Positions 31,188 to 38,949 of a DNA stretch of 64,000 nucleotides are shown here, piece by piece (the stretch's first letter is position 1; each line of letters opens with the position of its first letter). This DNA is from Caulobacter sp. BK020. GTDB taxonomy: Bacteria > Pseudomonadota > Alphaproteobacteria > Caulobacterales > Caulobacteraceae. The notes below the pieces were generated by a model, which ran no database searches, had not been told where the DNA came from, and saw only the letters and a program-made list of their open reading frames with translations. The stretch is from assembly GCF_004342605.1 (NCBI RefSeq), contig NZ_SLZL01000011.1, positions 62,001-126,000 of the forward strand, given 5' to 3'. A program made the position numbers and the translations under genes.

Positions 31188-32066
31188 CTACAGCTGACAG
31201 ACCGGACAGAAGAAGGTCGAGCGGCCGGCCTGGACCTCGCGGGCGATCGCGCCCTTGCAGCCGGGCGTGGGGCAGGGCTGGCCTTCGCGGTCATAGACCC
31301 GGAAGCGATGCTGGAAGTAGCCCAGCGCTCCGTCGGCGGCCGCGAAGTCCTTCAGGGACGAGCCGCCGACCTCGACGGCCTCGGCCAGCACCGCCTTGAT
31401 CGCCGCCGCCAGCGGGCCCAGCCGCTTGCCGGCGATCAGCCCCGCCGGCTTGAACGGCGAGATGTGGGCCCGGTGCAGGGCCTCGCAGACATAGATGTTG
31501 CCCAGGCCAGCCACGGTCTTCTGGTCCAGCAGAAGGGTCTTGGGACCCTGCTTGCGGCCGGCGAAGGCCTTGACCAGGGTCCTGGCGTCGAACGCCTCGC
31601 CCAGCGGTTCGGGGCCCATGGTCGCGAACCAGGGATGGCGGTCCAGCCGGTCGGTGGCGACCAGATCCATGAAGCCGAACCGGCGCGGGTCGTAATAGGT
31701 GACGGTCGCGCCGTCCTCCCCATTAATGGCTTCGGTCTCGAAGACGACATGGGCGTGCTTGTCGTCGGGCGTCACTTGGCGAGCGAAGTCGCCGGGCCGG
31801 GCGGAACCCTCAGGCGCGGCGATTTCGAAGCGCCCGGTCATGCCCAGATGCATCACCAGGGTGTCGCCCCGGTCCAGAGGGGCCAGCAGGTACTTGGCCC
31901 GGCGGTCCAGCCGCAGGATCCTCGCCCCGGTCAGGCGCTGGACGAAGCCGTCGGGCAGGGGGAAGCGCAGGTCGGGGCGATTGGCGCGGACGCAGGCCAG
32001 GCGCACGCCGGCCAGGACGGGCTCCAGGCCGCGCCGCACGGTCTCGACTTCAGGCAGTTCGGGCAA
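31188..32066 (-). CDS. mutM: MutM/Fpg, formamidopyrimidine-DNA glycosylase
   Basis: Base-excision repair glycosylase/AP lyase removing 8-oxoguanine; 292 residues. The catalytic N-terminus is (M)PELPEVETVRRGLEP, in which the Pro left after Met removal is the nucleophile, so the start must be the TTG directly before PELPEV (behind GAGG, 7-nt spacing). Other signatures: RRAKYLLAPLD, HLGMTGRF, GLGNIYVCEALHRAHISP, and a C-terminal zinc finger CPTPGCKGA...FFCPVCQ. A rare TTG start for an essential-residue position is notable. Divergent from ubiE, as in the conserved cluster. Confidence 0.96.
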   Translation of the reverse strand: MPELPEVETVRRGLEPVLAGVRLACVRANRPDLRFPLPDGFVQRLTGARILRLDRRAKYLLAPLDRGDTLVMHLGMTGRFEIAAPEGSARPGDFARQVTPDDKHAHVVFETEAINGEDGATVTYYDPRRFGFMDLVATDRLDRHPWFATMGPEPLGEAFDARTLVKAFAGRKQGPKTLLLDQKTVAGLGNIYVCEALHRAHISPFKPAGLIAGKRLGPLAAAIKAVLAEAVEVGGSSLKDFAAADGALGYFQHRFRVYDREGQPCPTPGCKGAIAREVQAGRSTFFCPVCQL

Positions 32067-32146
32067 GGCGGGACCTCGGCTAGGTTGGGGGCGCCAGATA
32101 TCGATCATGCGCGGACCGGTTCCTAGGGCCGAGGTGCGCAAAACCG

Positions 32147-32174
32147 GTGACGGGGGGACGGTGAGGGCTATAAG
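32147..32174 (+). promoter_or_regulatory. ubiE promoter, housekeeping sigma type
   Basis: GTGACGG (32147-32153), 13-bp spacer, GCTATAAG (32167-32174): strong fit to TTGACGS-N10-14-GCTANAWC. The predicted leader is about 40 nt. Confidence 0.6.
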
Positions 32175-32219
32175 AGCGAACCAAACCGGGCCGCGCCCCT
32201 TTCGATTTCGAGCGATTGC

Positions 32220-32978
32220 ATGACCAAGGCCTCCGCCACCTTTGGATTCAAGGACGTCGATCCCTCGGCCAAGGCCGGCCTGGTGCGCGGGGTGTTCGAC
32301 CGGGTCGCCAAGAACTACGACCTGATGAACGACGTGATGAGCGGCGGGGTGCACCGACTATGGAAGGACGCAGTCGCCGCGCGCCTGAACCCCCAGCCGG
32401 GCGAGATCATCATCGACTGCGCCGGCGGCACCGGCGACATGGCCCGCCGCTTCGCTAGGATGGCGCGCGCGGCCCAGGAGCGCCGGGGCGGCCCGGACGC
32501 GGCCGTCCACATCATCGACTACAACGCCGAGATGATCGCGGCGGGGATCGAGAAGGGCGGCGCGCCCGAGATCACCTGGACCGTGGGCGACGCCCAGCGC
32601 CTGCCGCTGCCCGACGCCTATGCCGACGCCTATGTGATCTCGTTCGGCATCCGCAACGTCACCGACATCGACGCGGCCCTGCGCGAGGCGCGGCGGGTGC
32701 TGAAGCCCGGCGGCCGGTTCCTGTGCCTGGAGTTCTCCAAGCCGGTGACCGAGCCCCTGGCCAAGGCCTACGACGCCTATTCGTTCAAGCTGATCCCACA
32801 GTTCGGCGAGTGGCTGGCCAAGGATCGCGACGCCTACCAGTACCTGGTCGAGAGCATCCGCCGCTTCCCCGACCAGAAGACCTTCGCCGGGATGATGGAG
32901 AACGCCGGCTTCAAGCGGGTGACGGTCACCAACTTCACCGGCGGCGTCGCGGCGATGCACCAGGGCTGGGCGCTGTAG
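32220..32978 (+). CDS. ubiE: UbiE/COQ5 C-methyltransferase
   Basis: SAM-dependent methyltransferase that adds the C-methyl group in ubiquinone (and, where present, menaquinone) synthesis; 252 residues. Signatures: [31 protein letters not shown] at the start (residues 8-38, the UbiE motif I region), SAM site [15 protein letters not shown], the [14 protein letters not shown] segment and [15 protein letters not shown], all of UbiE type. It is followed, beyond an inverted alpha/beta hydrolase gene, by ubiB. Confidence 0.96.
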   Translation: MTKASATFGFKDVDPSAKAGLVRGVFDRVAKNYDLMNDVMSGGVHRLWKDAVAARLNPQPGEIIIDCAGGTGDMARRFARMARAAQERRGGPDAAVHIIDYNAEMIAAGIEKGGAPEITWTVGDAQRLPLPDAYADAYVISFGIRNVTDIDAALREARRVLKPGGRFLCLEFSKPVTEPLAKAYDAYSFKLIPQFGEWLAKDRDAYQYLVESIRRFPDQKTFAGMMENAGFKRVTVTNFTGGVAAMHQGWAL

Positions 32979-33001
32979 GGGCGGGCGGCGCCTGGCAGCG
33001 A

Positions 33002-33820
33002 CTAGCCTTCGGCCCCTTCGAGGAAGGCCAGCGCCGCGTCGACGAGGCCCGGGGCGTCGGACATTTCGTAGTGGGTGACGCCGGGCAGGATCGCCAGCCG
33101 GTGACGGACCATGCCGGCCCCGTCCCAGCCGGCGTCGCCCAGGCCCCCGCCCAGCAGCTGGTAGAAGCGCACGATGTGCTCGGGTTCGAACATGTCGCTG
33201 TCGCCATAGACCAGCAGGGTGGTCGGTTTCAGGGTCTTGGCGTCCTCCGACCAGTCGTAGGGCCTGCGGATCGCCTCGCCCATGCGGGCGACGAACTCCG
33301 GGAAATCCTCCACGCGGGGCGCCACCGCCTTGTAGGCGCCGTACATCGGCGTCTGCATGAACAGGGCCGCGCTCTCGCGGGTGACGCCCTTCTGCTGCTC
33401 GCGGATGTCTGGATAGAAGCCCGTGTCGGCATAGGGCGCGGAGGCCAGGACCAGCTTGCCCACCACCTCCGGGTGCTGCACGGCCAGACGGAAGGCGACC
33501 ATGCCGCCGAACGAGAAGCCCAGCACATCCACGCGCTCGAAGCCCAGCGCGCGCACCACGGCGGCCAGGTCGTCGCCCATGGCGACGGGGTCGATCGGGC
33601 GCTCGGTCAGGGCGGTGCGGCCGTGGCCGTAGAGGTCGACGGCGATCACCGGGCGGCGCTCGGCGAGACGGCCCAGCACGGGACCGAACATCTCCATCGT
33701 CCCGAACCCGCCGTGCAACAGGAGCAAGGGCGCGCCGGCTCCCTGAACCTGGGGGCCGTGGATTTCGTAGCCGTAGCGGACCCCGCCCGCCTCGACCTGT
33801 CCCTTGTTGATCGGGTTCAT
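33002..33820 (-). CDS. Alpha/beta hydrolase
   Basis: 272-residue alpha/beta-hydrolase-fold protein. The oxyanion segment is LLLLHGGFGTMEMFGPVL, the nucleophile elbow is LGFSFGGMVAF (Ser in G-F-S-F-G), the acid is probably Asp in VYGDSDMFEPE, and the base is His in LPGVTHYEMSD. Start: the ATG at 33820 behind CGGAGA; the open frame continues upstream, but without a ribosome site. It is inserted in reverse orientation between ubiE and ubiB, so it is an accessory insertion in the conserved cluster. Substrate unknown; its position does not by itself imply a ubiquinone role. Confidence 0.87.
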   Translation of the reverse strand: MNPINKGQVEAGGVRYGYEIHGPQVQGAGAPLLLLHGGFGTMEMFGPVLGRLAERRPVIAVDLYGHGRTALTERPIDPVAMGDDLAAVVRALGFERVDVLGFSFGGMVAFRLAVQHPEVVGKLVLASAPYADTGFYPDIREQQKGVTRESAALFMQTPMYGAYKAVAPRVEDFPEFVARMGEAIRRPYDWSEDAKTLKPTTLLVYGDSDMFEPEHIVRFYQLLGGGLGDAGWDGAGMVRHRLAILPGVTHYEMSDAPGLVDAALAFLEGAEG

Positions 33821-34015
33821 CGTCAGTTCTCCGCTGTTCGCCCTTCCAGGACGTGGCCGGAGGTCGCGACCCGACAATCGCCCGTAGACTTTTCGAAGGG
33901 CGGGCTCCGCGACCGTCACCCGGCCGGCGGGCCTTTTGCCCCGCGCCCGCTTCCGGAGGGACGCCATACTGGCTGACGCGGGGCCGTCGCATATGGGTTT
34001 GCTCGGAAACAACCT

Positions 34016-34124
34016 GTCATCCCGGACAAGCTCGGCAAAGCCGAGCGCCGATCCGGGACCGCCGCAAACGCTGAGTTCACGGCCCGGTCCCGGATCTTCG
34101 CGCTACGCGCTCGTCCGGGAAGAC
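34016..34124. repeat. GTCATCCCGG/TCCCGGATCTTC palindromic repeat
   Basis: Two inverted halves. The left half (34016-34060) opens GTCATCCCGGAC, has a small GCTCGGCAAAGCCGAGC hairpin and ends ATCCGGGACC. The right half (34086-34124) opens GGTCCCGGATCTTCGCGCTA and ends GTCCGGGAAGAC. A further lone right-type half occurs at 36132-36164. The 33,821-34,526 gap (706 bp) holds this repeat plus a stretch where I find only one weak reading frame. Confidence 0.7.
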
Positions 34125-34217
34125 ACTCCGCCTTGTCATCGCGCCTCAAGCGCGTCGGGATGATTGGAACTCGATCCGCGTTACCCTTGCGGGCCAGCGG
34201 TCATCACAACGACCGCA

Positions 34218-34475
34218 TCAACAGGCCGAATACATGACCGCTCCAGACTGCTCGCCAAAAACAGCCCAACGCCCCTTGCCCAATGGGGACCGTCCATACA
34301 TGACGATCGCTTCTGGCCATACGCGATAGCCCTGCTGTTCGACGCAGGTCGGCAGGAAGCCGGCCTTCCTCCCGCCTTGATGACGTCCAGGCTCCGCTTT
34401 TCGTGACGCGCGGCCCCCTCGAAGCGAAAGCGGCCTTGACCGGGGCGCCCGGAGCGGGCTTTCAGGCCGGGACAT
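34218..34475 (-). other. Weak ORF in a 700-bp gap, possible gene remnant
   Basis: An 85-codon frame on the minus strand (ATG at 34475). Its second half (GFLPTCVEQQGYRVWPEAIV, then MYGRSPLGKGRWAVFG) reads more like protein than the low-complexity start. It has no ribosome site, and I recognise no family. The surrounding DNA is slightly less GC-rich than the coding neighbours. It may be a decayed gene end or chance; a plus-strand 80-codon frame overlaps it. Confidence 0.2.
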
Positions 34476-34526
34476 GACGTTCCTTGCGCCTCCACGCCGC
34501 CGGTCGCCGATCGGGATCCTCGCCGC

Positions 34527-36062
34527 ATGAGCCGGCTCGCCGCGGGCCTGCGCCTGATCGCCGCCGGCTGGGCCCTGGTCCGGGCCGACGCCCTGGTCCC
34601 GCGTGAGCTGGAGCCGGCGCTGCCGCCGTCGGCAAAGCTGGCGGGGCGTCTTCTGCGGCTGCTGGCCGGCGGGGCGGCGCGCAAGGGCCGGCCGGGCGAG
34701 CGCCTGGCGCGGGTGCTGGAGCGCGAGGGGCCGGCCGCCATCAAGATGGGCCAGTTCCTGTCGACCCGGGCCGACATCTTCGGGACCGCGTTCGCCGAGG
34801 ACCTGTCGCACCTGAAGGACCGCCTGCCCGCCTTCCCACTGGAGGTCGCCAAGGCCGAGATCGCCCGCGGCCTGGGCCGGCCGCTGGACACCCTCTATGC
34901 CAGCTTCGAGGCCTCGATCGCCGCCGCCTCCCTGGCCCAGGCCCATTCGGCCACGCTGCGGGACGGGACCCGCGTGGCGGTCAAGGTGCTGCGGCCCGGC
35001 GTCGAGCGCCAGGTCGCCCGCGACAGCGCCGCCCTGCGCCTGGCCGCCGCCCTGGCCGAGCGCCTGGTCCCCGCCGCCCGTCGCCTGCGGCCGCGCGAGT
35101 TCGTCGAGGTGGTGATCCGAGCCCTGGACCTGGAGCTGGACCTGCGCTTCGAGGCCGCCGGCTGCGCCGAGCTGGGCGAGGCCATGAAGGTCGATCCCTA
35201 CATGCGCGCCCCCGAAGTCGTGTGGGACGGGGTCGGCAAGCGGTTCCTGACCCTGACCTGGGCCCCGGGCCTGGCGCTGTCAGACCCCGCCGCCCTGGAC
35301 CAGCCGGGCCTGGACCGCAAGGCCCTGGCCGAGGCCGTCACCCGGGGCTTCCTGGCCCAGGCCCTGGACCACGGCCTGTTCCACGCCGACCTGCACGAGG
35401 GGAACCTGTTCGTCAGCGTCCCAAGTCAGGGAGAGGGGGCTTCGATCGTCGCGGTCGACTACGGCATCCTGGGGCGCCTGGGTCCGGCCGAGCGCAAGTA
35501 CCTGGCCGAGATCCTGTACGGCTTCCTCAATCGCGACTATCCGCGCGTGGCGGCGGTCCATTTCGACGCCGGCTACGTGCCCGCCCATCAGGACCGCGAC
35601 GCTTTCGCCCAGGCGCTGCGGGCGGTGGGCGAGCCGGTGTTCGGCCGCGACGCCAGCGACGTGTCGATGGGCAAGCTGCTGGCTCAGCTGTTCGAGATCA
35701 CCGCCCTGTTCGACATGGCCCTGCGGCCAGAACTGGTGCTGCTGCAGAAGACCATGGTCACGGTCGAGGGCGTGGCCCGCCGCATCGATCCCACCCATGA
35801 CCTGTGGGCCGCCGCCGACCCGGTGGTGCGCCGCTGGATCGCCCGCGAGCTGTCGCCGGCCGCCAAGCTCCGCGACTTCGCCGACGAGGCCGCCCGAGCG
35901 ATCAAGGCCCTGGCCCGCCTGGCCGAGACGCCGACGACTCCCGCGGTCGCCGTGGTCCAGCCCCGCCCTGCCCGGCCGCTGCTGTGGTTCCTGGCCGGCG
36001 CGGCGGTGGTGATCTTGGCCTTCGCGGCGGGGGTGTTCGCGGCGAGGCTGTGGCTGGCCTAA
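34527..36062 (+). CDS. ubiB: UbiB, ubiquinone biosynthesis atypical kinase
   Basis: ADCK/UbiB-family protein kinase-like ATPase needed for ubiquinone synthesis, peripheral to the inner membrane; 511 residues. Seen: the invariant KxGQ motif AAIKMGQFLSTRAD (about residues 71-84), the alanine-rich loop AAASLAQAHSATL replacing the usual Gly loop, the catalytic loop FHADLHEGNLF, the metal motif VDYGILG (DYG in place of DFG) and a C-terminal transmembrane helix (LLWFLAGAAVVILAFAAGVF). All key features are present. It continues the ubiE-ubiB-coaBC-dut cluster on the plus strand. Confidence 0.95.
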   Translation: MSRLAAGLRLIAAGWALVRADALVPRELEPALPPSAKLAGRLLRLLAGGAARKGRPGERLARVLEREGPAAIKMGQFLSTRADIFGTAFAEDLSHLKDRLPAFPLEVAKAEIARGLGRPLDTLYASFEASIAAASLAQAHSATLRDGTRVAVKVLRPGVERQVARDSAALRLAAALAERLVPAARRLRPREFVEVVIRALDLELDLRFEAAGCAELGEAMKVDPYMRAPEVVWDGVGKRFLTLTWAPGLALSDPAALDQPGLDRKALAEAVTRGFLAQALDHGLFHADLHEGNLFVSVPSQGEGASIVAVDYGILGRLGPAERKYLAEILYGFLNRDYPRVAAVHFDAGYVPAHQDRDAFAQALRAVGEPVFGRDASDVSMGKLLAQLFEITALFDMALRPELVLLQKTMVTVEGVARRIDPTHDLWAAADPVVRRWIARELSPAAKLRDFADEAARAIKALARLAETPTTPAVAVVQPRPARPLLWFLAGAAVVILAFAAGVFAARLWLA

Positions 36063-36131
36063 AGGCGGGTCCCCGCAGCAGACGCTGTCGCTCCATAACG
36101 GCGCGGCCGCTGCAAGCTCTGAGCCTAGGCC

Positions 36132-36164
36132 GGTCCCGGATCTTCAAGCTGCGCGCTCGTCCGG
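36132..36164. repeat. Half copy of the TCCCGGATCTTC repeat
   Basis: GGTCCCGGATCTTC followed by AAGCTGCGCGCTCGTCCGG, nearly the same as the right half of the 34,016-34,124 repeat. It sits 70 bp after the ubiB stop. The 36,063-36,381 gap (319 bp) between the convergent ubiB and lipoprotein genes holds nothing else recognisable. Confidence 0.6.
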
Positions 36165-36381
36165 CGGACAGCCGTTTCTGGACATGGACGATCGTCCTGC
36201 CCCGCCTCGAAGAGGCGACTGGGGCCCACAACCTTCCGCAAGCTCGCCCAGGGGCGTTGCGCACCGCCCCTGGGTCCCGGGTCGCCCATCGGGCCGACCG
36301 GGGTGACGAGGCGAATCGGCGCCGCTCGCGCCTTGCCCTCGCCTCGGCGCCTTCCCCCAGGCGCGCTTGTGGGGAACCGCC

Positions 36382-36960
36382 CTAGCTGTCGGTGCTGGCC
36401 GGTCGATCCCGCGCCGCCGTCCGTCGCGTCTGGCCGGTCTTCTGCGTGGCCCAGTAGGTCGCGCCGTCGTCGGGCTTGAACATCGTGCGCGGCGCGCCGG
36501 TCTTGGTGACCACCGCAAAGACATTGGCCTTGGGATCGTAGATCAGGGTGTCGCCATTGGCGCGCGTCAGGGTTTCGGCCCCGGCCGGCGGATGGGCGAC
36601 GAAGGCGTGGGTCTTGCGGACATAGTCGTCGACATCGGCGGCGGCGAAGTCGGCGCCGTAGCGCTCGAACCCGCGCTGGGCGTTCTCCTCGGCCGTCCGG
36701 GTGCGGTTGGCCGCCCACATCGGCTTGCCCGCCACCTTGCGCACCGGGGCGTCGCGCGGATCGGGCCGGGTCGGCGCGCTGTCGTAGCTCCCGCCGCCAT
36801 AGGAGGGCGCGTCGCGGTCGGACGCCGGCTGGGCGGCCGTGGCCACATCCCCCGCCTTGGGCGCCTTCACGGCGGAGGCGCCGCCGTCGCAGGCGGCGAG
36901 ACCCAGGGCCAGACCCGCGGCCGTCAGGGCCGGAAACCAGGGCATACGCCGTACCGTCAT
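36382..36960 (-). CDS. Lipoprotein with C-terminal CdiA/BECR-nuclease-like domain
   Basis: 192 residues. N-terminal signal peptide with lipobox LGLAAC (Cys about residue 24). A disordered Ala/Pro/Asp/Ser linker follows to about residue 75. The C-terminal domain (about 95-180) contains YVRKTHAFVAHPP, then TRANGDTLIYDPKANVFAVV and APRTMFKPDDGATYWATQ. The series NGD-x-YDP-x-x-N-x-F-x-V-x(4)-G-x-x-RT-x-FKPD-x(4)-YW is the pattern I associate with C-terminal RNase domains of contact-dependent and Rhs toxins (BECR fold). No immunity gene is recognisable beside it. Alternatively this is a harmless periplasmic domain of the same fold. It is divergent from coaBC (153 bp between starts). Confidence 0.7.
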   Translation of the reverse strand: MTVRRMPWFPALTAAGLALGLAACDGGASAVKAPKAGDVATAAQPASDRDAPSYGGGSYDSAPTRPDPRDAPVRKVAGKPMWAANRTRTAEENAQRGFERYGADFAAADVDDYVRKTHAFVAHPPAGAETLTRANGDTLIYDPKANVFAVVTKTGAPRTMFKPDDGATYWATQKTGQTRRTAARDRPASTDS

Positions 36961-37113
36961 GATCGATATCCCGATGTTTCCTCTACTTTTGAGAGTAAGA
37001 ACGAAGACGGAACGAATGTCGAGTCCCCGTTAAGCTTTTTTGCATATGGGGCTTACGCTGGACGCCGCGTCGCTCTATGCGCCTGGGAGCCAGATGCGCC
37101 GGAGGCCGATGAC

Positions 37114-38322
37114 ATGACCGGGAAGCGGGTTCTTCTGATCGTCGGCGGCGGTATTGCCGCCTACAAGGCGCTGGAGCTGACACGGCTGCTGCGCAAGGCC
37201 GGGGTGGCCGTGCGGCCGATCCTGACCAAGGCGGGCGCCGAGTTCGTCACCGCCCTGTCGCTGTCGGCCCTGGCCGAGGACAAGGTCTATGGCGAACTGT
37301 TCTCGCTGACCGACGAGGCCGAGATGGGCCATATCGAGCTGTCGCGCTCGGCCGACCTGGTGGTGGTGGCCCCCGCCACCGCCGACCTGATCGCCAAGGC
37401 CGCCCACGGCCTGGCCGGCGACCTGGCCTCGACCACCCTGCTGGCGACCGACAAGCCCGTGCTGATGGCCCCGGCCATGAACGTGCGGATGTGGCTGCAC
37501 CCCGCGACCCGGCGCAATATCGAGACCCTGAAGACCGACGGCGTGCTGTTCGTCGGGCCCGACGAGGGGGCCATGGCCTGCGGCGAGTTCGGCCCGGGCC
37601 GCCTGGTCGAGCCGCCGGTGATCTTCGAGGCGATCATGGACGCCTTGAGGGGACCCGCCGCCCGGCCGCTGGCCGGCCGGCACGCCCTGGTCACCGCCGG
37701 CCCGACCTTCGAACCGATCGACCCGGTGCGCGGGATCACCAACCGCTCCAGCGGCCGCCAGGGCTACGCCATCGCCGGAGCCCTGGCCAGGCTGGGCGCC
37801 CGGGTGACCCTGGTCAGCGGACCGGTCGCCCTGCCCACTCCGCTCGGCGTGGACCGGATCGACGTCGAGACCGCCCGTGAGATGCTGGCCGCCTGCCAGG
37901 CGGCCCTGCCCGCCGACGTCGGGGTCTTCGTGGCCGCGGTCGCCGACTGGCGCATCGACGAGGTGTTCGGCGCCAAGCTGAAGAAGGAGAAGGGCGGGCC
38001 GCCGGCCCTGACCTTCGTCGAGAACCCCGACATCCTGGCCGCCCTGGCGGCCTCCGGCCCCCAGCGCCCGAAGCTGGTGATCGGCTTCGCGGCCGAGACC
38101 AACGACGTCGAGGCCCACGCCCGCGCCAAGCTGGCGCGCAAGGGCTGCGACTGGATCATCGCCAACGACGTCACAGAGCCCGGCGTGATGGGCGGCGACG
38201 AGAACGCCGTCCTGCTGATCTCCAGGGACAAGACCGAACGCTGGACGCGGGCCGCCAAGGACTCCGTGGCCCGCGACCTGGCCCAACGCATAGCCCAAGA
38301 CCTGACAGCGAGCCCTTCATGA
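37114..38322 (+). CDS. coaBC: CoaBC, phosphopantothenoylcysteine synthetase/decarboxylase
   Basis: Bifunctional coenzyme-A biosynthesis enzyme (old name dfp), 402 residues. N-terminal CoaC flavoprotein: [51 protein letters not shown] (PxMNxxMW) and the substrate-lid Cys in [11 protein letters not shown]-terminal CoaB CTP-dependent ligase: [34 protein letters not shown] and VAAVADWR. The start is the ATG at 37114 behind GGAGG with 8-nt spacing. It overlaps dut by 4 bp (ATGA). Confidence 0.96.
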   Translation: MTGKRVLLIVGGGIAAYKALELTRLLRKAGVAVRPILTKAGAEFVTALSLSALAEDKVYGELFSLTDEAEMGHIELSRSADLVVVAPATADLIAKAAHGLAGDLASTTLLATDKPVLMAPAMNVRMWLHPATRRNIETLKTDGVLFVGPDEGAMACGEFGPGRLVEPPVIFEAIMDALRGPAARPLAGRHALVTAGPTFEPIDPVRGITNRSSGRQGYAIAGALARLGARVTLVSGPVALPTPLGVDRIDVETAREMLAACQAALPADVGVFVAAVADWRIDEVFGAKLKKEKGGPPALTFVENPDILAALAASGPQRPKLVIGFAAETNDVEAHARAKLARKGCDWIIANDVTEPGVMGGDENAVLLISRDKTERWTRAAKDSVARDLAQRIAQDLTASPS

Positions 38323-38777
38323 CCGCACCGCATATCCCCGTCGTCCAGCTGGCCCACGCCCAGGGCCTGCCCCTGCCCGCCTACGAAACCAACGGCGCGG
38401 CCGGCATGGACCTGCGGGCGGCGGTGGCCGAGGACGCGCCCCTGGTGCTGAAGCCGGGCGCCCGGTTCATGGTCCCCACCGGCCTGGCCTTCGCCGTGCC
38501 GCTGGGCTTCGAGGCCCAGGTGCGGCCGCGCTCCGGCCTGGCGGCCAAGGCCGGCGTCACCTGCCTGAACACCCCCGGCACCATCGACAGCGACTATCGC
38601 GGCGAGGTGAAGGTGATCCTGATCAACCTGGGCGAGGAGGACTTCACCATCCGCCGCGGCGACCGCATCGCCCAGCTGGTGATCGCCCCCGTGGTCCAAG
38701 CCTCGTGGGGCCTGACCACCAGCCTGGACGAGACGGCGCGCGGCGCGGGCGGCTTCGGCTCGACCGGCGCGAAATAG
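38319..38777 (+). CDS. dut: dUTPase
   Basis: Trimeric dUTP pyrophosphatase that keeps uracil out of DNA and supplies dUMP; 152 residues. All five motifs are visible: [10 protein letters not shown] (1), [12 protein letters not shown] (2), [19 protein letters not shown] (3), [11 protein letters not shown] (4) and the C-terminal GAGGFGSTG (5). It overlaps coaBC by 4 bp, so it is translationally coupled. The dfp-dut pairing is widespread in bacteria. Confidence 0.97.
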   Translation: MTAPHIPVVQLAHAQGLPLPAYETNGAAGMDLRAAVAEDAPLVLKPGARFMVPTGLAFAVPLGFEAQVRPRSGLAAKAGVTCLNTPGTIDSDYRGEVKVILINLGEEDFTIRRGDRIAQLVIAPVVQASWGLTTSLDETARGAGGFGSTGAK

Positions 38778-38861
38778 CGCGGCGAGGCTTGGCGGCGCCA
38801 AGGGGGCTCGCGCGACCTGATGACGCGATCTTGAGCTTTCTCTCCGGACCCGGTTGATTTT

Positions 38862-38877
38862 TGGACGAGTGCGTCCA
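38862..38877. promoter_or_regulatory. Candidate TetR operator before the efflux operon
   Basis: TGGACG-AGTG-CGTCCA, a perfect inverted repeat in an AT-rich patch 73 bp upstream of the HlyD ATG. Just downstream, GATATATC at 38903-38910 could be a -10. The TetR gene at the end of the operon is the likely ligand of this site, giving autoregulation. Confidence 0.5.
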
Positions 38878-38949
38878 TTTATCCCTTGCCCGGGACGAAG
38901 GTCCGATATATCGCCCCGGTTCACGGGTTGATTTCGGGATCCCACCGCC

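Noticed and set aside
34164-34406. An 80-codon plus-strand frame in the ubiE-ubiB gap
   Set aside because: No ribosome site, no recognisable protein features and overlaps a slightly better minus-strand frame; neither is convincing as a gene.
36144-36524. Overlapping minus-strand frames downstream of the toxin-tail lipoprotein
   Set aside because: They run through the lipoprotein coding in another frame and then repeat-derived sequence; compositionally Arg/Pro/Ala shadows.
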